From Pampus argenteus (lineage: Eukaryota > Chordata > Actinopteri > Scombriformes > Stromateidae): a stretch of DNA of 64,000 nucleotides. Every line of letters starts with the position of its first letter. Positions within the stretch are counted from its first letter, which is position 1. The translations under genes were made by a program, and so were the position numbers. A model generated the notes under the pieces. That model worked only from the letters and a program-made list of their open reading frames with translations, was not told the DNA's origin and searched no databases. The DNA lies in NCBI GenBank assembly GCA_036937835.1, contig CM072876.1, positions 9,303,501 through 9,367,500 of the forward strand, in the 5' to 3' direction. Shown here in pieces: positions 32,772-46,559 of the stretch.

Positions 32772-35700
32772 TGAAAGTTATGAAGTAGCATTCCCAATCT
32801 GAAGCCTCTGTGGCAGTTCCTAAATGACCTAGCTATTGTGTTGTTGTTCTTATAATGATAATTATCATGATGGTTATTATTTGTTTTGTTTTTCTATAAT
32901 TACACTGAACTGAAGAGACTCTAATCTTATTGGGTGTTTTTTTTGGACCGTGTGAACCCTCATATGTTTGGCCTGTTGTATGATCAACACTAACTAGATC
33001 CTCACAATGTGTGGAAGGAGTTTCTGAGTTACACTACTAAGAACATGGGGTTGGGTTCCTTATAGACTTCATGACACCCAGAGGTGTCCCTGCAATCCAG
33101 TGGGTCTCCCACCCAATGAACTGTCCCTGCAAAGTGCAAAGTGGGTGCCCAATAGACTGTGCTACTGAAGATGTCCCAAACAGGACTCACACACACACGC
33201 ACTCAAAAAAAACCAGACCTAGTGAGGTTATTGACTGGACTAAGACTGGGCTCGTGGTACTGGTCTCTACTGGTCTGTGGGACCTGAACTTGTTTCAAAT
33301 AGCTACTGAGCTCTACCATGTTTTGAAGTGTGTTTTCCCTGCAAGTAGGGCATTGTGTTTATTGGGTGTACATTATTATTTTGATGATCATTATTATTGT
33401 TGTTTATGATTATTATTATTATTTGTCATCACTGCTTGCTGAAGATTGGCACTTCAAGATTTGTTTGTCCCTTGATGCCATTGCAGAAAAAAATAAATTA
33501 TTGCTATTAATATTATTCCGAAAGAGTTTAGATTCTGAAATATTTTGCCCACATTTCCTCCTCTCCTCCACACTCTGTTTATCTGTCACTGAAGTGAACT
33601 TTGGATTTTTTTTTTTTTTTTTGGTAGTTGGGGTCTGTGGCAGCGTGTTTTGATTTGGGAGCTTTAAAGTGGACTTCACCATTTGCTTGCAGTGACAAGC
33701 CTACTCTGCATAGGACCAGTCTGACAATGCTAAAAAGGAGTTAGGACGCAGAAACACATGTAAAGTAAATGGTGCAGGTGAATAGAAATACGCAGAAGTG
33801 TGGCCTTTTAGTGTGTCTCTTTTTAATGGCTACATTTTCGTAGACACGCCAGCTTGGCGGCAAATAAACTGCTGCCATTGAAAGTGTCATTTCAACAAAA
33901 TTGAATCTACTTATCTGTTCAGGATTGGTGAACATATATGATAATAACTGCATAGTTTCTTCTCTTTTATATAATAGCACTATTTTGACTAAAAAAGCTC
34001 ATGTGTGAGATGCAGTCAGCCTGTTGATATAGCAGGCTTTCGTTAACCTATACAAGGTGTAAATTACATTATGAAGTTATTTCGATAGCAATTGATACTT
34101 GAATATATCACAATACTGTGGCAATCCAAAGTACAGTGTCGCTGAAACAATAGACAATTGAATACATATGAACAGAAGCATCATGAAGAGGAAGATAATT
34201 CAAGCATTGAATAAAAGCTAAAACACAGGCTTTCATTAATTTTGCTTCAAGTGGAATTTCTCCCACAAACACACGCACAAACACACACACACACACACAC
34301 ACACTGCTCCTTCCATCCATGTTCACCTGCCTTTGAGTGATCTAGCTCCTTTCTCAATGCAACAATACAAGGTCGAAGGTGAGCACTCACCCCAGGGGTA
34401 GATGGAGAAGCTCTCAGCGCTACAAAGAGCGGGGACAAAGGCACAGCGCGAGGAGCAACACGCACCTGAAACCCTCCGCTCTGTCCCTCCGTCCCACACT
34501 GGCAGCTTTTTTAAAGACCCAAAGTGTGATTGTGTTTTAAGCCACTGTGCAATGTCAAAAACGCCATTCCTTTCACTTCCACCTGAGATTCTAATCCCAG
34601 ATTTTCCACTTGAGTTGTACTGTATAGCTATAATTTTATTACTTTCATCCACCCTCTCAGGCTTTCAAGATTTTTTTTATAAGCAATTAGTCTTAGCTGC
34701 CCTTTTGATCAGGTAAGTTTGACGCAATGAGAGGACCAGAATACTTTCTGGAGTGCGGGCAAGCTGGCTGTTGATCTCACCTTGGCGACATTAGCTTATA
34801 GTGTGTGTGTGTGTGTGTCACAAAAGATCAAAAGTGGCAGGTTGCTTAACCTAAGCGAGACAAAGCGCCTGACAAAAGGAGACAGAGAAAGACAGAGAAC
34901 TACTCCCTTCATTATCTACCCCTTCTCCACCTCCACCTCCTCCTCCTCCTCCCACGGACAGTGTTCTTCTTAAGATCCCGAGTCCTGAGAGAGTGAGCCG
35001 GACACCTTTCTCACTGAAGGATGGGCTAGGCCCTGCATGTCTCAGAGTCTCAAAGCACCAGCCAAGGGCTCTAAAGCGCCACAAACAAAGGAGAAAGGAA
35101 AGGACACTTTTATCTGATGTAGATCATTATCGCTCCCCACCCTACCCCTTCCTGCAACCACGCCCTGAAGTTAAAGAGTTCCTGCACCTAAAAAAAAGAT
35201 TAATTCAGGATAATGAAGACTTATGTGCAAAAAAAAGGATAAGAAAGACCTTAATACCACATTGAAAATATTTTTTGTCAAGTTTTCCCTTTTTGGGGTT
35301 GTTTGATTTTTAGCATAACATTATTAAAATACATATATAATCTTTTTAAGAATTGTAAAATATAAATCTATGGGAAAAAATATATATATATATACTGTAG
35401 TGGAGGTTCTTTGGAAGGCACTGTTAGAAATTGTTTCATAAAATAAATCTCAAGGGTATTTTTAGCGATGGCTTTGTTTAAAATATGTATTCTGAATAAG
35501 TGAGTTGTTGGTAGATTAGAAGCAATAGTTGCAGGTTTTTTGCAGGTTTTGTGACCAGTTTTTCCTTTGGTTTCTTTACCTTTTTTGTATATTGTGCTGA
35601 ATGGCTGTCTTCTCCTTGAGATCAGAAAAATAAACTTGGAATCTGTTTTCAGAGTATGAACTATTGTTGTTGCTACTGTAAATACTGTCAGGATGAAACA

Positions 35701-36855
35701 AAGAATAGCTGTACAGTTTTTTTTCTATTATCACTCAGAGTGCTATTGGGATGAGAGTGGTTTGAAAAAAAAAAGGGATGAAAAGAAGGGTGAAAAAAAG
35801 AGAGAGAGAGATATGACCCACTCTCTCTCCATATGAACTCATAACCGCTCTTCCAAAAAAACCCACAGAGGAGAGTTTTTGTTTTTTTTCCCCTGCCATG
35901 CCTTTAACGGGGGTCTATTTCCCGTCGGCAGTGCCCTTGAAGTTGCACCAGCATCCGTTTCTTTAATTTTGGCTGACAGAACGATGCTTTATAGGCTAGC
36001 GGTCAGGTAATGATGATGTCACGGAGTGGCCTGTTGGCAGTCTGTGGACCCGGTCTCATCCAAAAAAACAAGGGCAGACACCGCCAACGTAGCTCTAGAT
36101 TTGACCCAGGAGAGAGAGAGAGACAGGAAGTCATTGTCATCAGAAGACTAGTGTCGTGGAGGGGGCACATGTTGTACAGTAACAGTTAAAAAAAGAAAGA
36201 AAGAAAAAAAAAAAAAAAAAAGACTGCAGACAGAAAAAGCGATTTATACCCTTTTATACCGGGTTCAAACAGTTGGGAAAAGTTTGGACTTTTGTGGAAT
36301 TTCTGTACAATTTGCATCATATGTGTGTGTGTGTGTGTGTGTGTGTTGATGTATATGAGTGTGTGTCTGTGTGAGAGAAAAGACCGATTATGAGAACCTG
36401 TGAACCAGTGAGTGACACAATTCTCAACACTGTGGCCCCTCCCCCACCCCTGGGATTGCCATCCTGACATGTAAATGATTCTCATTAAGCGTTGGCAATG
36501 TGGGTTTGGTGTGTGTGTGTGTGTGTGTGTGTTGCGATAATTTCCTCTGATCCGTTTTCTGACCTGTTTGAAAGGGGTTTTTGTTTCTTCGTGCTTTCAG
36601 TAATATTTCTTTTTTTTTTTTATTATTATATTATTATTATCATTATTATTACATTCTCCTCTCTTTTTTTTGTAAATATCAATGATGTGGACTTACAGTG
36701 ATAAATACTGCCTTTGTATAACTTAGCAATATGTTATGTAAATAGTGTTTTGTTGATGCTTTTTGTATGACATTATTATTCGATTCTAGTGCAGTAATTC
36801 CAACTGGAACAGCCATGTTTCAAATACAGTCTGAATAGTTACACACAGATTGTAA

Positions 36856-36861
36856 AATAAA
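36856..36861 (+). terminator. Candidate prox1 poly(A) signal, proximal
   Basis: AATAAA, followed within about 30 bases by a T-rich run. Confidence 0.45.
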
Positions 36862-37334
36862 ACTCACGACATGGCTGCTTTTTTTTTTTTTTCTGTTATT
36901 GGTGTCTATTTGTCTTGCAGATTTTGTGTAATTTATTGGTTTAATTTATCCTAATTTATTTGATGTTGTTTTCTTTTGTTTTTTTCAAACAGGGAAGGCT
37001 GTACTGCATTTCATTAAGTAAAAAAAAAACAACTTTAAAAGATTTTAATCCTACCTAAAAGTGAATTTTAAAAAAAAAATAGTATTCTAGTGTGCTCATT
37101 CAATAATAAATGCGGAGATCTTGGCAGCTAAATGGAACTGGACAGTTAAAATTTTTTTAAAGAAGGTTGTTATGTTTTTGTTCCTGGACAGGGCCGAGGG
37201 TGGGCTAGAAAGCTGAAACTAGTTTGAAGCAGTTTTGTATTTTCTCTTGAGATTTTTTCCCCTGTATTGCTTTGGCCCAGCCCAAAAAACAACCAGTAGT
37301 CAAATTGCCTTTCGTGCCTTCACCCTCTATGAAC

Positions 37335-37342
37335 TGAATGTA
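37335..37342 (+). promoter_or_regulatory. Candidate miR-181 8-mer site, distal
   Basis: A second TGAATGTA, 57 bases before the distal poly(A) signal. Only transcripts using the 37399 signal would carry it. Confidence 0.5.
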
Positions 37343-37398
37343 TGTGCAGTATATATGCAAGCTTGTGCAAAATGAATTTAAAAAAAAAAAAAAATGGA

Positions 37399-37404
37399 AA
37401 TAAA
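37399..37404 (+). terminator. Candidate prox1 poly(A) signal, distal
   Basis: AATAAA after a poly-A tract. A TGTCTGATGTTTGTGG stretch about 20 bases downstream serves as a GU-rich element. Confidence 0.6.
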
Positions 37405-37849
37405 AATGAAAAAGAGTAGAAAATGTCTGATGTTTGTGGTTTATTTATATCACCTTCAAATAATATATATTTGTATATTATAATGGAGGTTGTGTATGTG
37501 TGTGTGTGTAAAGGGAATATTACTGATAAGAATGTTTAAGTTAAATAAAGATACAGATTTTAAAAAAAAAATCTTTACAGTGATGCCGGTTTGCCTCGAT
37601 ATCTCTTATGTATCAACTTTTTTTAGTTACTGCTGCATCACTGATCACAGTATGTGTATTTACCGTATACATACTTTGTCCGGCGTGAATGAATCAGAGC
37701 TGCTCTGTTCTCTGAGTGATCCAACACAACACTAATGAGGGGTTTGGCTACAGAGTGCCAACCTCCTATTCTAGTTTTCTCCACAGGCTCCACAGAGGAC
37801 TGCAGATGCCGCCTCATCAGGCTAAATGCAACAATCTCCATGCCCAGGG

Positions 37850-37882
<33 letters not shown>

Positions 37883-39516
37883 CGCTACACGATGAAATCA
37901 TGTTTTCAACATCTTGTAAAATTTAAATTTCCTTGATAAAGACATTAAATAAATGCTTAGATAAAAGTTCACCTTGGAAATATTCTTCCTCTTAGACTTA
38001 GAATTGGGTTTGTTTGAACTAATTAGTTGTATATGTGTGTTGGTGTTGTTTAAACTAGTGAAATGTTTTTTAATATGCAGATTCAAATGATAACTAATAA
38101 CTAACTAATAACCGTCCACAATTGGGAGAAAAGATTTTGATAAGATACATCTTTTAGAAAAGACTTATATTTTACACTTTGTGTTGCTAGTGAGTTTGCT
38201 ACTCTGTTCTGAAAAAAATATCTTTTAAAAAGGGCTGGTGTGTTTTCTTTGCGTCATTTTCCTTTTTTTTTTTTTTTTTCCACATCATGACCTCTGTTGT
38301 ACTTTCCACCATCCCTGAACGTTTTTTTCTGTTCCTTTTCTTCTTTTGTTCTTGCCTGAGTGCTTTTCACTCTTTTTGCTTTGATGCTCATTTTTGGAGT
38401 TGCTTCTTTTGTGTCTTTCTTGCTTGCTTGCTTTTATTCTTTTTTTTTTTTCTCTCCCGTGTTCCTTTTCCCACTTGTCCTCCGCCTGCTTCCCTCCGCT
38501 TGCCTTAACCGGAGGCTACAGCTCCTTACGTTGGGCTGAGACAGCATCTTTGTACAACACCGACCGTCTGCTCTGTAATCAAATACCATCTGTCGCTACA
38601 TCTGAAGACTCACTCTCTCTCTTCCTCCACCACACACACACACGCATGTAGACACACATGTATAAGCACACACACCACATCTGTGCTTCCCACTCTTGAA
38701 CAATGTGTTTGTGTGCTTTTTATGTACAATGACCTGTGTACTTACAATCATTCCACCTGATTCATTCTTGGCCTGCAGGGAGGAAGTCACTGGAGTCACT
38801 TTCACCACTTCCTGTTTTTTTTTCCACCTCTCCCGCTGGTGGTTCAAAGGTCATTGTCTTCAGGTATCCATGTTTGTTCTGTGGTTCTGTGTGTCAGCAA
38901 GACCTTGGCTGCTGTATCAGACAGGAGATAGTGGACTTTAGCTCCTCAGTCTTAGATCAACGGCCCACTATCTCAGAGGCTGCTACCCTTTCCCAATGTT
39001 TGCCCAACGTTTGTCCCTGCTCCGGCACAGAAAACGTTGACACGGTCCCCAAGGTCCCTCTCCAAGTCCCTCCTCCCTTCGTGGTCGGTTGTTATCACAT
39101 GCTCAGGTTCAAGAACATTTTCCTGTTAAGAGTGTGTGGGGGGGTTTTTCCAGCTGGAAAGGTTTCTTTAAGCTTCCATCACACAGTTAGCATGTTTTTC
39201 AGCTTTTTTTTCCTCCTAATACTCCAACCCAATAACAAACGAAAAATTTATTTTGATAATTTTACCACACACAAGCACTGATGTAACTCCCCGTGCAAGG
39301 GAACCTTTGTGACGAAGACAACACAACGACTCAGGACTTCATTTCGATTTTTTTTTTTTTTTTTTTGCAATCCTCCTACCAACGACCACAATGAGCTGTC
39401 CACCGTTTGAACCATTTTGACACCTACTCCTGCAAAATGACTGTGGGCTTGAAACTAAAACAGCGCAATATTATTGAAGATTTTCTTAGTCAGAGGACTT
39501 TGATTTACAGAGAATG

Positions 39517-39520
<4 letters not shown>

Positions 39521-39557
<37 letters not shown>
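39521..39557. repeat. (TA)n microsatellite
   Basis: 37 bp of perfect TA. Confidence 0.95.
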
Positions 39558-39560
<3 letters not shown>

Positions 39561-40841
39561 CTTTTGTTTGTTTAACAGTGCATTTAGTTTATTATAGCCC
39601 CTAGAATTAAATTTTTCACTGTTTCAAATCAAGATATTTTCATCTATTGTGGATGCAGCAACACACTGGTCTTATGCTATGCCACTGGCACAGTGTGAGT
39701 AACTCTAGGTTGCCCACATTTGGCATCAGTGATGTGGACACCTAGTGGTCAATATACACAGTTCACACTCAAATATCTGTGATTCCATCCTATTCGTGCT
39801 GGTTTTGTTCAATTCAATTTGTTCTTTATTCTCTCTTTATTCCTCTGTTTTTCATCCCCACATCTTTTGCATGCGTGCGCATTTGTTTGGTGGAATTAAA
39901 AGATTCCAGTTGGACAGATCATTGTGCCCCCTTTTTTCCTCCCAGCCTCTCTTTCTCTTTCCTCTCTTCTCTCTCTTTCTCTGGAAGGCTCCAACGCAAC
40001 TGGAGCCTCGGAGGCTCAAGAGAGGAGCCTGGGAAAGGAGGAACAAAGGGCCGTCCGTCCACAGCCATCACCACACTGCACCTCCTCTCTGCAACCCCCC
40101 CCTTCTTTCCTCCCTTGGTCCCCTCGCCTCTCTTCCCTCTCCCCACTGGCCAGCACCCCAAATTAAGACTTCAGACAAGAAAATGGGCTCACTAAAAAAG
40201 GGAGCGAAAAAGAGAGAGAGAGAGAGAAGGAAGTCCATAACAAGCCAATAGGGGGAAGAGCGACAAAGCCTCTGTTGTTGGATGGCAGGGCCCCTCTGTC
40301 GCTCTGTGAGGAACTGTCACTGTGTCAACTTGGACCCCTTGTTGTGAGGAACACAAACTCACAAACTGTAATGAACACACACACACACACACACACACAC
40401 AGACGGAGAACATGCCGCATGCTTGCATACACGCTGTTCACACACACTCACAAAAAAGGCTGCATGAACAGATACACAGCATGTAAATGCACATATGTTG
40501 ACACACAAATCATGCCACACAGTCACTAATCTAAATTAGTTCGGACAGTATAAGTGAGAAGTGGTGCTGTAGCTGTAAATCCCCGCAGCACACCTTCATT
40601 TTGACTGCCTAGAGAGGTGAGAGGGGGCTTTAGTGAAGAGTGAGGGAAGTAAAAAGTGGGTGTAGGTATGTAAGGGTTCTTAGAGTGTGTGCACACGTGA
40701 GATCAAGCATTAGAGGTGGATAATAGTAGGATAATTACAAATACAAAAAATACAAATGACATTAGGACATGTATTAATGCAAGGCCTTCAAGGTGTACTC
40801 AAGGCCCCAGGGGCAAACACCTGTTATAGGGTTTTATGAAG

Positions 40842-40893
40842 CGCACGCACACACACACTCACACACTCACACACTCACACACTCACACACTCA
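40842..40893. repeat. Octamer (ACTCACAC)n tandem repeat
   Basis: After a short CA run, the 8-bp unit ACTCACAC repeats about five times. It is a CA microsatellite derivative in which a regular C-to-T change has set a period of eight. Confidence 0.85.
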
Positions 40894-41001
40894 GTGAGGC
40901 CTGTCCACAAAATCTCTAAAAGAAAGATCAAAGAGCTGGAGGTGCCTCTTATATGGTTTTCACATTGTTACATTTACTTCAAGAAAAGAAAAGGTCATGA
41001 C

Positions 41002-41002
<1 letters not shown>

Positions 41003-41044
<42 letters not shown>
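41003..41044. repeat. (GT)n microsatellite
   Basis: About 40 bp of GT, ending in GCACGTGCGC. Confidence 0.95.
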
Positions 41045-41045
<1 letters not shown>

Positions 41046-41287
41046 ACGTGCGCTTGAGATAGAGATAGAGACAGAACTGGTTTTGGCTGCTTCCAGTCTA
41101 AACTGGGTCTAGTGGGTCCAAGACAGATGGCACTCAGGGCAAAGCCGGTCTGGGCTCTCTCTCTCTGTTAAACACACACACAAACACACATCCCTTTTAA
41201 TAGCCATTATTGGCATCCTTTGCCTCTTCCAGATCCCTGAATCAGAAATCACAGAGGCCCATTATATTTCCTATTGACCCATTTGGC

Positions 41288-41365
41288 AAGATGGCGGGAG
41301 CATCGAGTGCTGGATTAAATCGAAAGCAGTTTATAATCCCGTAATTCTAATGTTTTAATTACTTA
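41288..41365. promoter_or_regulatory. Candidate enhancer-like cluster (YY1-like and homeodomain sites)
   Basis: AAGATGGCGG (YY1-like) at 41288-41297 is followed by GGATTAA at 41312, TAATCCC at 41334-41340 and TAATTA at 41356-41361, in a stretch free of simple repeats. It is called only on motif density; conservation was not tested. Confidence 0.25.
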
Positions 41366-41414
41366 GATGAACAGGAGGTGTTTGAGCAAAGGCTAATCTC
41401 TGAGACATAAGGGG

Positions 41415-41446
<32 letters not shown>

Positions 41447-43669
41447 AAGAGAGAGGCAGGAAGAGATTTGTCTTTCTCCTTTGCAACACAAACACACGCA
41501 CAAGCTTATTCCTGGAATATTAGCAGAGTATTAAAGTTTATCACCTGTTATCAACACAGATTAAAAGATTCACAGACTTTATAATTCATATTAAAGTGAG
41601 GCCCACAGAGTAGAAGAGTGAAACCATTACCAAGCTTACAGTGTGTTGGTATGCAATTTACATTTACACCATATGCACACCATATGTCTTGGATTTTAAA
41701 TCTAGTGTGTTTCTAGACTAAATTCGGCGAGTTATCATGAGTGTTTTTTGTTTTTTTTATTGGAGACCTGCTGTATCTTGAGTGACATCCATGGCTGTTA
41801 CCAATCCCACAATTGTCTTTGATAGCCACCCCTCTTGTCAATCACTGTGTAGGACAAAGGCTGCTAAACCAAGGCTGATGACCTCATGCCTGGGGTCTGC
41901 TCCATACCGAAGGGGTCTTAACACTGTTCAACTTGCCTTTTGTGTCTGGGACCGTTTTTCAGACTCTGCTGAGTACCGAGAATCGCCTCACTGTATCTCT
42001 CGGGGCTCGGGATGCACACATAGGCACACACACACACACACACATGTGCCGACACACATCCCCTTGATCCATGGGCTGGAGCGTTGAGCCAGGAGTGAGC
42101 CTTAAGACAAGGAGTGACAACCGGGACAGCTGCAGGGGCTGGAAGCCAGTCTTACACCCCCTTCCTCCACCACCACCACCTCCCATACTGCCTCCAGCCA
42201 GCTAAACAAGCCATTGTTTCTGGCCAGGGCCTGTGGTATTTCATTTGTCATGAAATGGATACGGACACGGGACGGCCATGAGGCTCATTCTTAAAAAAAA
42301 AAGGAAAGAAAAAAAAGACGCTGCTACTGCTACTGGCTGCTGCTGCTGGTTGAGCCCAGATTGCTAACTCCCATCATCCTTAACCTTCTCATGCAGCTTG
42401 CCCCAAGCACCATGCTCTGAACTATTAATAAACCTGCTTTTTCCAAGGTAGAGAGGTAGGGAGGGGGTGGTCCAAAGGGTATTCTTCTGAAGGGGTGTAA
42501 GAAGAAAGAAAAAGCGAATGTGGGAGGGAATGGGAGTGGGTGGGGGGGTAGCTTACATGCCAATCTGTTTTTGTCATCCTTTATGATCTTCACTTTCTCA
42601 GGTTTCTCAGTGGACATTAGGCAGGTTAGGCCTGTGAGCCAGGTAGGTCATCAACGTCCTGCTCAGCTGTTGTCAATCTTTATCGAGAATGAGTTTGGTT
42701 CTGTGGGTATTATGAGCGAGCATCTATATCAGCCACCCAATAATTGGCCAACCTTTACACATTCACAAGGCTGCTCGACGCTAAGCTGCTCACACATGCC
42801 GCATCTTAGAGGAACTTTCAACATGTAGTTAACAGCCCGAAAGGAGGAACTGACAACACGGTGTGGTGATTCTCGTGGCATTTGTTAAGATGGTCAAGAT
42901 GTTAAGATGCTCGTCACCCTCACGACTCCCATCATCTGTAAGTCCCCAAGTCCAAAAGAGTTCATGGGCATAAAAACAATACCCTTCTATCTCCATCAAG
43001 GGCATTCCTTGGCACAACAATAGGACCATCTACTCCCCCTGTATTTTCCTTTCCTCCCCTCCCTCCTCATTCTCCAGCCCCGCCATCAAAGAGCATTCCA
43101 GCTCCAGAGCCCCCTAAGCCCTTCACTCTGGGCCTGTCCATGTGACAGAGACAGTCATCTTTAAGAATTGATTCACTCTGGTATCCAAAGCCTAGGGAGC
43201 CTGGCTGCCAAGATACCCAGCATAGGCGCCACTCATGGGGTCCAGGTACACAACAGCTGCTCCCCAACAATAAAGGCAAAAAATGGGAGGCACTCAGGGG
43301 GAAGATGCAGCTCTAACCTCCCTCTCAAGCCTGAACTGGTCACCTTGAGCCAGTTGTTGCCTGCCTGCCTGCCTTCAGATACGACAAAGGACTGGGTCCA
43401 ACTTTGTGGTGAGGGCGGTGGAAGGGGTTGGCTATTGAAAGACTAATTCACAATAGAAACGAGAGTAAAGGCGTGGGGCAATAAAGGGACGGAGAAATAT
43501 TTTTCCCTTCCTTGGAAGAAGCGCGCAGCCACTGATGTGCTGCAAAGATGTTTCAGCGTGACACATGGAAGACCATAAATAAGACGATGGCATGTTGTTT
43601 TCTTCAGCTGAAGATCTAGTCTAGTACCACAATGCGTGCTGAAGGACAAGTGAAGGAGATGCGAGCCCA

Positions 43670-43713
<44 letters not shown>

Positions 43714-43821
43714 AGAAGTAACAGTGAGTATGTTGTGATACTACAGATAGAGATTCAGGAGAGGATTCAGGTGAGATATTACCTCACCTGAAGTGTTTCC
43801 ATAAAGTCCAGTATACCAAAG

Positions 43822-43865
<44 letters not shown>
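43670..43865. repeat. Two (CA)n microsatellites 110 bp apart
   Basis: CA at about 43670-43710 and 43824-43865. Between them lies a short palindrome (CAGGTGAG ... CTCACCTG, 43769-43791). Confidence 0.9.
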
Positions 43866-43867
<2 letters not shown>

Positions 43868-45163
43868 TGATTTATGATGATACAATCTTGCACATCATCC
43901 ATCATAAATACGAGAGATTAAATTAATAAATTGAGGCTGTGGATATAGAAATTCCACCCCCAGAAATTAAACTAAAGTCCAGGATTGGTTAGGAACGAGG
44001 AGACACACTGTACAACGCTCACTTATTTCCTGAAGGTTAAAGAGCACAGACAAGCCACCGAGAAGCCGTGAAGAGAAAGGGACATCAAAACGAAGAGATG
44101 AGGACAGAGAGGAACTTGGCATCATCAGTCTTCCTGTTCAAGCAGACAGGCAGAAGAGGGAAAGCGAGAGCAATGGAGAGCTGGGAAGAGAGGGGGAATT
44201 TACCAAAGCAGCTCAGGAGGGCCCTCATTACGATATTAAACAAGATTTAATAAGTGAGAGTGATTTGATGAGGTGATTATCCTGGCCCATTAATCAAGCA
44301 GGCTTCTGGCCCTGCTGTAATATGGCCCATCTTTCCCCCTCTACCAAAGCCTCTTTAGATGCTGAGCTCCTTAATGCACCAATGCCGTTTCAGAAACAAC
44401 ACCAGGCCAACAAAAAAAAGGGATATTACGTCTCATCTCTCAAGCCCGTGGGTATTTTTGATGCTCACTCATCCCCCCCCACCTCCCTGTCTGCTCTTCT
44501 GGTGCATCTAATAAATTGAACTCCTTAACATCTGGGTCAGAAAGTAAAGTCTTATCAGAGGGAGCTAAGAGTGATAACTGGCAGTGACAGCGAGAAAGCA
44601 TCTGTTGGCTTTAAGGCTTTTGGTTTGAGAACAGAAGGAAGTTTGTGGATTCCACTGGATTGTTGGGTATTTGTAGAGAGATAGGGGAAGCCGAGTGTGT
44701 TTCTGTGTGCGAGTAAATGTGGATGGGCTGATGTCATAGCGTGCTTCAAAGCTTCAAAGTGTGTCAGAATATGTGAGTGTGAGCAGAGTCCAACTGTCTA
44801 TGTTCAGCCAAAATTAAAAAATATAATAATAATAATATTAAAATAAAATTAACAGGACTGATAGATCTTGAACTTAAACTTCAGCTACTTTTAAGTAGTA
44901 ATCAACAATTTCTAAGTTAGCAATAAGTTAACAACTGATGATGTGTAGTTGTTAATTCTCAGACATGTTACAAAGTTGTGGAGACTTCTTACTTGATATT
45001 TCCACTGGCAAGAAGCTGAAAGCAAGATGATGTACTGCATAAACAAAGAAAATGGCTTATGTTTAGAAGTTAAAAGTACCGTGCCATTCAGTAATCTGAC
45101 TCAAACCGTTTCCATTTCGCTGCATGTTGCCATGTTCGTGTAGCATTGATTAACTGCCTTGCA

Positions 45164-45345
45164 GGTTTAGAGGTGAAACGATTAGTTGATTAATCAATTA
45201 GCCGTTGAACAGAATCTGCAACCGTTCTGATAATTGCTGTTCAGGCATCTCGAATGTGAATAGTTGTTTAGTCTTCTATGACAGTAAGGTGAACACTTTT
45301 AGGTTTTGGACTGTTGGTCTGACAAAAAAAAACAAAAAAACAAAA
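45164..45345. repeat. Dispersed teleost repeat fragment, second copy
   Basis: It starts with AGGTGAAACGATTAGTTGAT and AATCAATTAGCCG, then continues to TTTTGGACTGTTGGTCTGAC before a poly-A/C tract. The terminal GATTAATC-type motifs and the internal GGACTGTTGGTC core are the hallmarks I associate with this scattered fish repeat, and they link it to the copy at 262-475. Confidence 0.6.
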
Positions 45346-46559
45346 AAAAAAAGTCCACAGCACATATAAGAGAATTAATACTCCATGTTTTTGAGTATGG
45401 AAAGCAGTATTTTACTTTCTGTATCATTTAAAACTCATTGGTTTATGTGCACATAACAGACTCAAGCTTTCATAAACTGATTACACTGCTAATATGCTTT
45501 ATTTGGTCAATGTGAAAGGTAAAATACGCTTAGATTTATGAGAATACTGTATTATATCACTAGTATATTATCACTGTACATATGCAGGTACAGTTAAACC
45601 CTATTATTACAGAAGATTGATAACACATACTGGAGATGCAGTACATTTGGATCTGAAACAACACTGTTTTCATCTGACAGTGGCGTAAATCATACCTCCA
45701 GGGCAGCCATGTGCCTTCAAAACTTTTGCCTTTATACTTGACTAGGCAAGTCCAGTCAGGTTGAACATGAAGCCACGCATTTATCAGATATACTATATAA
45801 TTTACAGTGCAGAATGATGGAGCAATTCAGTCAAAGACAAGAGGTTAAATATTACCTTAAGAGTAGAAGAGAATAGGTATTACAAAGACAGCCAACCCCC
45901 TAAAACATTTTAAAAGCTCAAGTGGAAGAAGATTACCTTAAAGCAAGCGTGGGACGAAGCTTTTTCTGGGAACTGCCTGAGAGTATTAATATAATAAGCA
46001 CAGAAAATATAATACAAGAATGTTTTTATCAACGTAATCCGGAGAGATGAAGCCAAACCAACCTGGAATATAATCCCAAGGAGAAGGTCCCCTGGTTAGT
46101 GATCATCAGGGACACACTCATACACAGTCTCTCTCCATGTCTCAACCTCACTTCAAATAATCAACAGATAATCTTCAAGAGGATGTTGTCCCTTCAGTCT
46201 TATCGTTACTGTGACATCTCCACCAGCAATAAGGGTCAAAGGGGTTAAACTGTTGGGTTAAACTTTCAATGAGAGGTCAGCTTGTTAATATTTACATGAA
46301 TATGACATCTTTAATGATACTGCACAACTGTTTGGACAGCGGGAAGGCTATTTGTCGGCTTCTATTTGATACAGGCTGAATGTTAAATCAATCACTTGGT
46401 GCCTTTTCTTTGCCATTTAAGAATAACTTAGAGGTTCTTCTAGATTTTCAGGAAGCTAGTAGTACGTCAAACCAAACATGGTGATACTGCATTTAGCTGC
46501 ACACAGATGAATTCAACATCACATTTTAAACATGGCCCTTTAGCTGTAGCTGTAACTAC

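Larger units (their letters stand above)
32648..37425 (+). other. prox1: prox1 3' UTR (about 4.8 kb, end inferred)
   Basis: Long, AT-rich and free of good exons, as expected for PROX1, whose 3' UTR is several kilobases long. Candidate poly(A) signals are at 35629, 36856 and 37399; the last has a GT-rich stretch 25-45 bases downstream and is the most likely end. Two TGAATGTA 8-mers (32764-32771 and 37335-37342) match the miR-181 seed. A 14-bp palindrome (ATGATAATTATCAT, 32855-32868), a TG run (36322-36347) and poly-A and poly-T tracts also occur. An open frame at 34993-35265 starts at GTG and is judged noncoding. Confidence 0.7.

Noticed and set aside
34993..35265. 90-codon open frame in the prox1 3' UTR with a basic-rich sequence
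   Set aside because: It starts at GTG rather than ATG, lies inside the long 3' UTR, and has no recognisable domain or splice context.
38736..39281. 181-codon open frame downstream of prox1
   Set aside because: Composition reflects T-rich sequence, there is no family resemblance and no upstream promoter or splice support; likely chance.
39745..40251. 168-codon open frame and overlapping frames on both strands
   Set aside because: Overlapping long frames on both strands over CT/GA-rich sequence are typical of low-complexity DNA, not a gene.
40842..40893. Regular octamer repeat that could be mistaken for a CRISPR-like array
   Set aside because: Units are contiguous with no spacers; it is a CA-derived tandem repeat in a vertebrate genome.
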